Below, piece by piece: positions 56,860 to 64,000 of a stretch of DNA of 64,000 nt (position 1 is the stretch's first letter; every line of letters starts with the position of its first letter). The stretch spans positions 1,392,057 to 1,456,056 of the forward strand of contig BCIH01000004.1 of the NCBI GenBank assembly GCA_002897115.2, written 5' to 3'. This DNA comes from Prototheca cutis (Eukaryota; Chlorophyta; Trebouxiophyceae; Chlorellales; Chlorellaceae). The position numbers were made by a program, and so were the translations under genes. Under the pieces are notes generated by a model that saw only the letters and a list, made by a program, of their open reading frames with translations, searched no databases and was not told the origin of the DNA.

Positions 56860-57636
56860 GCCTCGGCTGATTACGTGACCAGGGCCCGGCCCGGTCCCCA
56901 GCGTCGAGTGTCCAAAAAACCTGCACGCTGGAGGGCCGGAAGACCACGGAGATCTCAGTGTACTGGGCCGAGGCTGGCGCCGGGTGACGGAGACAGCCCG
57001 TCAAGTCCACTCGGGCGAGCACGTGCACCGTCGACCTGGTGCGCAGCATCGAAGCTGGCGCAAGGAGCCGCTGGAGCAGTGACTGGGGAGAGGAGACTGG
57101 GACGGCCACGGCGGGACAGGGCAGCCAGCCCACGGGGTGCTTCTATGCCTGTGCTGGTGCGAGCGGCAATGCGTGCCGCCACTCCAGCGAAGAAGAGCAC
57201 TCCCTGCCAGCACCTCTCCGTAACCGCTATCGGCGCTCGTTCCACTAGCTGGGCCTTGGGCAGGCCGGTGCCTGCAACTTGCTCACAAAAGCCCAAAGTG
57301 CCTTTTCCTTCCTGCCGTGCCACGTCTGGCTTGCCCTGCCTTCAGGGGGGAGGCGCGAGCACCCCTTTTCTTTAAAAACCTGCCCTACCCTGTGTACCCC
57401 CCAATAAAAAGACTGATTGTGCGTTCCTGCCCTGGCCCCGCCCTTGAACTCACCAAAAAGAACGTACTTTCCTGCCGTGCCACGTCTTGCTTGCCTTCAG
57501 GGAGGCGAGCACCCTTCCCAAATGAACTAAAACAAAAAACATTGATTGCACTTTCTTGCCCTGCCCTGGTCGATAATCCTGCCCTGTCCTGAACGATCAT
57601 CCTGCCATGCATCCTTTCCTGCCCTGTAATAGCGAA
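56860..57636 (+). mobile_element. Non-autonomous Fanzor derivative 1, internally deleted
   Basis: The middle retains a mutated piece of exon 2 (GTGTACTGGGCCGAGG, then a GGGCGAGCACGTGCACCGTC stretch matching the region coding AEGWC and GEHLRGTVNL), then jumps to the tail (CTCTCCGTAACCGCTATC) and the right end at 57636. The RuvC and zinc parts are absent and frames are broken. The tail is duplicated: TTCCTGCCGTGCCACGTCT occurs near 57311 and 57471. The intact ends suggest mobilisation or guide-RNA production in trans. Confidence 0.7.
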
Positions 57637-57902
57637 ATTCATACACCCTGGCTTGATCACGTAAGAGAAGGGAAGACAGCAGAGGGCGATTGTCTGTCAG
57701 AAAAGATTGCGTGCAAGAGGTGCGGATTACGTGATCGGGCCTCGGCGGATTACGTGACAAGGGCCCACGTGACAGGGGCCGGCCCCCGTCCCCAGCATCG
57801 AGGGCCGAGAACGGCGCGCTGGAGGCCCGGAAGACCGCTCCAAAAGCGCCAAAATAAAGAAAAAAGCATTACATGCATAAAATGAAGCGTAAAATGGCAA
57901 AA

Positions 57903-57994
57903 TAGCAGGGAGGCGCCTTAACCACTCGGCCACGTTGTCAGAACGCTTGTCGACAACGGCAGGATTCGAACATGCGCCCCTTGCGGGACCTCCT
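57903..57994 (-). tRNA. Circularly permuted tRNA-Ser(GCU)
   Basis: On the minus strand the 3' half (57994-57951) comes first, then 11 bp, then the 5' half (57939-57903). Rejoined they give an 81-nt type II tRNA: acceptor GACAACG/CGTTGTC perfectly paired, TG, D arm GCC-GAGTGGTTAAG-GC, anticodon stem CCTCC/GGAGG, loop CTGCTA+A with anticodon GCT, a long variable arm with CCC-GCAA-GGG, T arm GCATG-TTCGAAT-CCTGC and discriminator G. One T-stem mismatch (position 52-62) is the only flaw. The break is again in the anticodon loop after position 37. A TTTT run follows the 5' half. The gene lies between right ends of two Fanzor-type elements. Confidence 0.88.
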
Positions 57995-58184
57995 GAATGC
58001 TTGTTGGGGAGGCAACATTATTCCCGCCTGAAATATCCGAAATCCCATTTACCATTTCCCATGTACGGTCCCGACAGGCATGGCATTTGCTGTCGCTGAA
58101 GGTCAGTCCCTCAGTTTTTCCAGGCACATTATCTAATCTAACAGGTATTTCTTACGTGATCTACCCTCACCAGGGCATGTAGAT

Positions 58185-58384
58185 TTCGCTATTACAGGGC
58201 AGGATGATCGTTCAGGGCAGGGCAGGGCAGGACAGGGCAGGGGCAGGGCCAGGGGCAGGGGCAGGGAAGAAAGGACAATCAGTCGTTTCATTTTATTTTT
58301 TTTGAATTAAGGCGCCAGCCTGCCCGAGGGCAGCAAGTGTAGCGGCAATAGCCACCACGGAGAGATGTCTGACAGGAGTGCTCT
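58185..58384 (-). ncRNA. Candidate Fanzor guide RNA scaffold, copy 3
   Basis: Tail after the stop, nearly identical to copy 1 (AGAGCACTCCTGTCAGAC, CTCTCCGTGGTGGCTATTGC, A-run, CCCTGCC repeats) but with an expanded pyrimidine repeat. It ends CCTGCCCTGTAATAGCGAA at 58185. Confidence 0.55.
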
Positions 58385-60915
58385 TCAGGAGCTCTTCTTG
58401 GGCTTGGGCCGCTGGAAGCGCTCGGGCCGCTTGCCGGTTTCGCGGAGCTCCTGCACGATGAGCAGCATGTTGAGGCAGGCCATGAGGTCCCGGTTCCAGA
58501 GCCGAGATCGCCCATCCTCGACCTTGCAGTTGGCGCAGCGGAGCAGCCCGTGGCAGCGCACGGTGGGGTACTGTGCCCTGCGATAGGGGCGCGGGTTGGG
58601 CACGTCGAGGAACGGCTCCACCGAGCGCTCCTCGCAGCCGGGGCAGAACTTGGAGGTGCAGTACTCGTCGATGAGCAGGACGTCGAAGCCCGCCTTGACC
58701 AGCACCCGCAGCAGGCCGACGCTCGGGGTTGGCTCGTGGTAGCGCGCCGCGCCCGGGGAGCAGTCGCCGACGACCAGCGTCGCGCCGTCGGCGAACGCGC
58801 GCAGCTTCGCGACCAGCGCCGCGTAGGCGCGCTGGCGGGAGCTGTACGACCACAGGCGGAGCGTGCGGAAGATGGGCCGGGCGTAGTGCCGGGTCAGCGT
58901 CGGCTCGACTTGGCCAAACACGTGCAGGTAGTCGGAGAAGGCCGAGACGGTGCAGGCCTTGTGCCCGTTGGGCGCCTCCATCACCAGGCGCCGCTCGCAC
59001 GCGAACACCGCGGGGGGCTTCATCTCCCTCCGCACGCGGCGGTACTTGCGCGACCGCNTCAGGAACGCCCACTCGTTGGCCGTGAAGCGCATGGTCCTGC
59101 GCTTGCCCTTGCCGGGCTGGGAGTCCTCGTGCATGCAGAACAGCATGTCGCGGCGGTTGGGGTCGATGAACACCAGCTTCAGCTGCCGCAGCTCCTCGGG
59201 GGGGACGTCCTCGACGTACCGGACGCCCTCCATGCCCCGGCGCTGGCGGCGCTTGCGGGTCTTGCGNGGNGCCGCGTCGCCCGGGGCGTGGAGGGCGTCC
59301 CCTACGTTGGCCGCGCCGCTGTCAGCAGCAGCTGCATTGCTGCCATCAGCAGCAGCTGCAGCGGCATTGCCAGCAGCAGCAGCTGTAACGGCAGCGCCGC
59401 CAGCATCATCAGCAGCTGCAGCGGCATCGCCGCCATCAGCAGCAGCAGCTGCAGCGGCATTGCCGCCGGCGCCAACAGCAGCTGCAGCGGCATTGCCGCC
59501 GGCGCAGGCATCGGTAGCGGCGGCGCCGCCATCGGCAGCGGCGGCGCCGCCATCAGCAGCAGCGCCGCCATCGTCAGCGCCGTCATCGTCACAACAGTCA
59601 TCGTCAGCGTCGTCGTCGTCACAACAGTCATCGTCGTCGTCACACGCGGGTCGCTTGCGCCGCCCCTTGCCGGTCAGGCTCGGGCGCTTTTTGATGAAGC
59701 AGCACGACCTGCCGTCGGTGTAGACGTGCCCGCAGAACTGTCTGTCGCCGAGGTCCTTGATCTCGCGGATGCCCCGCTTCAGCAGGCCCTCNATCCAGAT
59801 CTCCTCCTGGTCGGCGGAGCCCGGCGCCCCGGTCCAGCCCAGGACGTTCATGGCGGCGGCCTGGTTGTCCATCTCCACCGCCCCGGGCACGAACGACGCG
59901 CGCACGGGGACGGCCTGGAACGTGGGCAGGCCNTNCTCGGNGCGGAGGCGCGACAGCGCGATCATCGCGNCGANGTGCTCNNGNGGGNTGGCCTGGACGT
60001 CGTAGTAGAGCGTGCCCTTCTTGAACCGGTGCTCCGGCCGGTAGGCAGAGCGCAGCAGCGCCAGCAGCCGGTCGTACACCGCCTGCTGGGCGGCGTCCAG
60101 GTCCTTGACCGCCGGGTCGAGCCGCCCGAGGCCCGCCTTGATGCGCCGGACCGGTTCGTAGAGTTCCCGGTCCAGCGTCTCGCGGCGTCTGTCGGCGNCC
60201 CAGTTCNCCTCCTTCGCCTTTTCCAGCAGCTCNTTGCGCCGGGCCTTGATGTCGAGGAGCAGGTTGACGGTGCCCCGCAGATGCTCGCCCAAGTGCAGGC
60301 GGATGTTGGTCAAGATCGACCGGCACCAGCCCTCGGCCCAGTACACGGCGATCTGCGCATCGGTAGGGGTCGTCNTGGACCCAGGCCGGGCAATCGTTGA
60401 TCGATCTGTCAAACGGGTGATCGGACCTCCGCCCTTCAGAAGCAAGCGAGCATGCAAGTGAGCGAGCGACGCAGGCAGGAGTCAAAACGCCAATACCCAG
60501 TCACCTGGCACCCCATCCGACTCACCCTGTTTGGGCTGCGAAAGGACGGCGGCTCATACCCGGTCAGTTGGAGGAACTTGGGCAAGGCGGCGCTCAGACG
60601 GAGGCGCATGAGCAGCGTGTCGCGGCTGCAGTTCGCGCTGTTCTGCCGATAGACGACCAGCGAGAAGAAGACCTGGGCCAGGAACTTGTCCGACGCCATC
60701 TCGGGCAAGCGATGCACGTTGCCCCGCTCAAACTCCTGGAGGATGAGGAGCCGGGCGAAGAGCGCGGCGTAGGAGGTGACGTGATGCGTCTTCATCANGA
60801 GTCCCTCCAGGGGGCTGTGGTGTTCGTCCTGCCACGTTTCACGCACCGACGACTTGACNGTCGACATGGTGCCCCTGGTGGCCTCCTTTCCGAGGCCCCA
60901 GCAGTCCTCGTCCAT
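58385..60915 (-). CDS. Fanzor RNA-guided nuclease, copy 3 with repetitive linker
   Basis: Exons 60915-60526 and 60352-58385 join to 785 residues, open throughout apart from undetermined bases. Domain order follows copy 2: N helical part, KGTLYYDVQA, EMDNQAAAMNVLGW, a linker, RuvC-I LVFIDPNRRDMLFC, LVVGDCSPGAARYHEP, DEYCTSKFCPGC, RCANCKVEDG, NRDLMACLNML. All acidic catalytic positions and zinc cysteines are present. The linker (about 59240-59655) is expanded into Asp/Cys repeats and then Ala/Gly/Asp repeats coded by GCAGCA-type triplets, quite unlike the Asn-Asp-Ser linker of copy 2. The antisense strand of this exon is also open, a codon-bias effect. Likely functional if the ambiguous bases are ordinary. 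Confidence 0.85.
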
Positions 60916-61292
60916 TGCGTTGGCTGCAATGCAAGGAGCCAATGNATGGATGGATGGTGGCAAGGAAACGACGTGCCCATGTGGGGTCGACGGAAAGCAA
61001 TCTACATCGCAGGGGCCACGTTGTTTCTCACACCACGATCAGCTCACCGATGCGTGCCCAGTTGGGTGGGTGATCGGGGCAACTTTCCTCCCTCCCGAGA
61101 CGACAACAGTTGCGATCGACAAAACGTTGCAGATGGTTGTAAGGTACAGGGAACTGTAAACGTACAAGGTATTGTACAAGATAATGTAAAATAATGTATT
61201 GTACAAGGTATTGTAAAAGTAATGTAATATACAGAGCAAATGTAATGTACAAAAAAAAATAAAAGAGTGGATGCAGGAGCCGGGAAGGCCCT

Positions 61293-61299
61293 TTTTATA
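61293..61299 (-). promoter_or_regulatory. TATA box of Fanzor copy 3
   Basis: TATAAAA on the minus strand in GGCTATAAAAAGGGCC, identical to the copy 1 box, about 380 bp before the coding ATG at 60915. Confidence 0.7.
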
Positions 61300-62082
61300 G
61301 CCTGCTCCAGGGCCGTCCTTGGACATGTGTAACCCAATTTGTAACTCCACCGCCCTGCGTTGCGTCGTGGAGGGAGCACGGTTCATNATTTCTTGGACGG
61401 AGGGACTGCAACCCTGGCCGGTCCNGACGGAGTGCGAGCCGACTCTCGGGGTGCAGGGGCGTCGAGGAAGGGCGCCGCCGCCCCTCTGGCGGCTGGGTAT
61501 GCATCGGAACACCTCCTCGGTCTGCTCTGCCTGCCGCAACGTGTCCGAACGTGCACGCAGTCCCTGGAAACGATCGGGAAATCCCGTCAGACACAGGCAG
61601 CGACAGGGCACGACGTGGCAGGGGGCCGATGACTCGGCAAGGCCAGTTTGAGAGAGCCTGACGGGGCATAACCGGGAGCCTGACGAGGCATAACCCAAAT
61701 GATCTGAGCATGACGGAGCATGACCGCCGGTATGACGGGGCACAAACTGGCAGATCGCAGGAAGGGTTTCGACGAACGGATTTCGACGACCGGTTGCACA
61801 CCCCACGAACACTTGAAACCAGAGGTTCCCACGGAATAGAGAAGCTTGTCTCAAGAATCCGGTGAATAGTGGGGGCTGATCATGCCCTGGAACACCGGTT
61901 AAATGCATGTTGAACCTCACGAGGCCCTCAAACGGCAGTTGAAAAAAATGAACCCCCGGGTGTCTTTCCTCGTTCAAACAAAACGAGCTTCAGACCCGCA
62001 GCTCCTTCTGGGAGAACTCTCCAGCTCCACCGGCATGCCACGGCATTCGACGACGGCATGACTGAACCAGAAGGTTATAGAA

Positions 62083-62126
62083 TTCGAACCTGCGCCACTT
62101 GCGGGACGCACTCGACGCTATGGACA
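62083..62126 (-). pseudogene. tRNA-Ser 3'-half-like fragment
   Basis: The minus strand reads a variable arm CCCGCAAGTGG, GCGCAGG, then TTCGAAT, aligned with the 3' half of the permuted tRNA-Ser at 57951-57994, and the following flank also aligns (ATTATTGCC, CCTG). The T-stem 3' strand and acceptor are degraded (TCTATAACC) and no 5' half follows, so it is nonfunctional. Confidence 0.6.
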
Positions 62127-62532
62127 GGACGCCATTATTGCCACCTGCAGTATCCTTGACGGGTGGACGACTTTCCTTTTATTGCCCCCAAACTCATCCT
62201 CTGGCAACCCATCTTCCTGATGCCCCCGAGGTTGACAGATTGATATGGAAAACCGCATCCTTGTTTCCACCTCCAGTGGGCATCCTAATACTAGAGCGGT
62301 AGCGTAACCTTGCAGTGAAGGCATACAGTTGGTGCAGGACAGCATGGGGATTGGCTGTGCGCTCATTGGTACGCCTGATTGGGTCGCTCCGGTATGGTCC
62401 CGGCAGACAGGTGATTCTCTATAGCATTTTGCTGCAGTTCAGAGTCCAGTCCTTCCGACACAGTTTTTCCAGGCACATTATCTGATCTGACAGGTTGTCT
62501 TCCCTTACGAAATTCACCCAGGTCATGTGCAT
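62127..62532. other. Flank between tRNA-Ser relic and Fanzor derivative
   Basis: These 406 bp contain a segment homologous to 58090-58184 (TTTTTCCAGGCACATTATCT near 62464) but no gene. Confidence 0.5.
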
Positions 62533-63060
62533 TTCGCTATTACAGCGCAAGGCACGGCAGGGCGGATGCAGGACAGGGCAGGGCACGGCAGGAGAGTAAA
62601 GACGCTTGGCTGTGAGTTGAAGGCGGGCCGCTGCCTGGGACCCAGCCACGTAACGCCGGTTACGGAGAGACGTCGACAGGCAGTGCTTTTCAGGAGCTCT
62701 TCTTCGCTGGAGTGGCGGCGCGCATTGCCGCTCGCACCAGCACAGGCGTACAAGCACCCCCCATGGGCTGGCTGCCCTGTCCCGCCGTGGCCGTCCCAGT
62801 CTCCTCTCCCCGGCCACTGCTCCAGCAGCTCCTTGCACCGGGCCTCGATGCTGCGCACCAGGTTGATGGTGCACGTGCTCGCCCGAATGGACTTGACGGG
62901 CTGTCTCCGTCACCCAGCGCCAGCCCTCAGCCCAGTACACCGAGATCTCCGCGGTCTTCCGGCCCTCCAGCGCGCCGTTCTCGACTCTCGACCCTCGACG
63001 CCGGGGCCGGACGCCCGTCACGTGGGCCCTGGTCGCCAATCACGTAACCCGCCAGCCCTG
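62533..63060 (-). mobile_element. Non-autonomous Fanzor derivative 2, internally deleted
   Basis: The minus strand carries the same head (GGCGTCGAGGGTCGAG ... GGAGGGCCGGAAGACC), the same exon 2 remnant (GTGTACTGGGCTGAGG, TTCGGGCGAGCACGTGC), the deletion, GAAGAAGAGCTCCTGAAA, CTCTCCGTAACCGG and the right end GTAATAGCGAA at 62533. It is a sibling of derivative 1 with the same deletion and so represents an amplified subfamily. Confidence 0.7.
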
Positions 63061-63099
63061 CTGGGTCTCCCGACGTGCTCTGGCAGGCGTGCATTCGCG

Positions 63100-63900
63100 G
63101 TTGCAGCCCGAGGGAGCGCGCTCAGTGGTTTTCGGAAAGGGGTGCTTTACTCGCGCTGAGGGCGAGCGGCAGGGAGGTCGCAGACAGCGCCCTGGCCGGC
63201 CCGGGCCGGGCCCTGCCCGGGGGCGCCAGCCGCCAGGGAGGGACGTCGACCGGGAGTGCTGTCCTTCGGTGGAGCGGTCGCAGCCAGTGCCGGGTGCAGG
63301 CGAAGGCCCAGCAGCAGCAGCCCGCCGTCTGTCCCTCCTGGGCCCCGGTCCAGCAGCCCTTCGATTTGACGACCCGCCGCGCACGCGGCGGCCCTGCCGC
63401 TGGACGTCCCGCCCGGGTGCACTGGGACGCCGCCGGTCTCCGTCGCCCGTCGCCGGCCCTCGCCCAGGGCGCCGTCGAGCGCCGAGTTGTTGGTCGATGG
63501 ATTGGGTGTTTGGTCGGCCGAGTCGCCGCGTGGTGGTCTGGGCGCCGTCCCTTCCCACTGGATCGGTCCGTCCGTTGACTGATCGATGGACGGGAGCCGC
63601 TCGACCGGGGGATCGGCCCTTGACGCAGGCAGGCGGGCGTCCGCCCGGCGTCGAGTCAGTCCTGCTGGACGTGACGCCCGGCCGGCCGGGTGGTCGCAGC
63701 AGCGAGACTGGCTCTGGCGGCCGGGCCGCCGGTGCAGGTCGCCCACGGCCGGCGTCGACGATGCGCGTGCTGATCGTCCGAGGGGGTGCGCGCGCTTCGT
63801 CGCGAGAGGGAGGTTCCTTGCGCGTGCGTGCCGATGCAGGCGGCGGTGACGCGCACTGACGGCGGTGAAGCCTTGTCGAGCTTTGTCGACTGCCACGTGA
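63100..63900 (-). mobile_element. Highly degraded Fanzor-like remnant
   Basis: On the minus strand, GGGCGAGGGCCGGCGACGGG with GACGGAGACCGGCGG and CACCCGGGCGGGACG aligns loosely with the exon 2 remnant of the derivatives. Upstream, CCCCGGTCGAGCGGCT and ATCGATCAGTCAACG resemble the Fanzor coding intron, and downstream CACTCCCGGTCGACGTCCCT resembles the tail. The sequence has drifted to very high GC. The alignment is weak, and the right end is not visible. Confidence 0.35.
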
Positions 63901-64000
63901 GCGGGGCGGGCATGTCTCCCAAACAAGTGCCTGTGTGATCAGATTCCATCGCTGCGTCGCTCGGAGAATGGGTTGCGTTCCTTTTTGAAGGGCAGGGTGG

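Larger units (their letters stand above)
58185..62060 (-). mobile_element. Fanzor element, copy 3, inverted relative to copy 1
   Basis: The minus strand repeats copy 1 from the leader (GTCTGAAGCTCGTTT near 61990) to the right end TTCGCTATTACAGGGCAGG beginning at 58185. Leader, TATA box, 5'-UTR intron and coding intron (173 bp) are the same length. The last part of the gene resembles copy 2 more than copy 1. Six undetermined bases occur at positions equivalent to undetermined bases of copy 1, so both may derive partly from one collapsed consensus. Confidence 0.8.

Noticed and set aside
58550..60400. A 616-codon plus-strand open frame
   Set aside because: Antisense to Fanzor copy 3 exon 2, with Ser/Ala runs that only mirror the repetitive linker.

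Overview
This window is nuclear DNA of a eukaryote, most likely a GC-rich unicellular green alga (chlorophyte). It carries intron-rich genes, mostly with GT-AG introns of about 80-400 bp whose donors often read GTGCGT or GTGAGC. Several products look plant-like (an ALDH22-type dehydrogenase, a plant-type cytosolic asparaginyl-tRNA synthetase with an embedded WHEP-like segment, UDP-xylose synthase). Long TG, G and C runs and two N gaps mark a draft assembly. The lineage is an inference; no rRNA or organelle sequence is present.

From 1 to about 45.7 kb lies a dense housekeeping region. In order it holds: a secreted alpha/beta hydrolase (-, running off the left edge), UDP-xylose synthase (-), a WDR76-like WD40 protein (-), a RING E3 ligase (-), mitochondrial 2-oxoglutarate dehydrogenase E1 (-), an HSA+SANT EAF1-like protein (+), nicastrin (+), TIM14/PAM18 (-), a CMC1-family twin CX9C protein (+), an AT-hook protein (-), ALDH22 (+), AsnRS (+), cornichon (-), a 1636-residue two-TM coiled-coil protein of unknown function (+), EAF6 (+), an RCHY1/PIRH2-type CHY/RING protein (-) and a short RAB3GAP2 N-domain protein (+). 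For most of them I derived exon joins in which every intron phase closes. Several neighbours are divergent pairs sharing 300-1000 bp promoters.

From 45.7 to 49.8 kb is gene-poor: tandem repeats, a pair of diverged 0.36-kb dispersed repeats, decayed coding-like stretches of unknown origin, and a circularly permuted tRNA-Glu(CUC) gene whose 3' half lies upstream of its 5' half.

From 49.8 to 64 kb is a nest of Fanzor elements (eukaryotic TnpB relatives, RNA-guided RuvC nucleases). There are three large copies: one interrupted by a gap, one complete 778-aa copy, and one inverted copy. Two or three internally deleted derivatives share their ends. Every full copy has a TATA box, a 5'-UTR intron, one coding intron and a conserved noncoding right end finishing in CCTGCCCTGTAATAGCGAA, the expected place of the guide RNA. 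A second permuted tRNA gene, tRNA-Ser(GCU), lies between two element right ends, and a decayed copy of its 3' half sits beside another. No transposase or recombinase partner gene was seen. The Fanzor system with its candidate guide RNAs and the two permuted tRNA genes are the main discoveries here.
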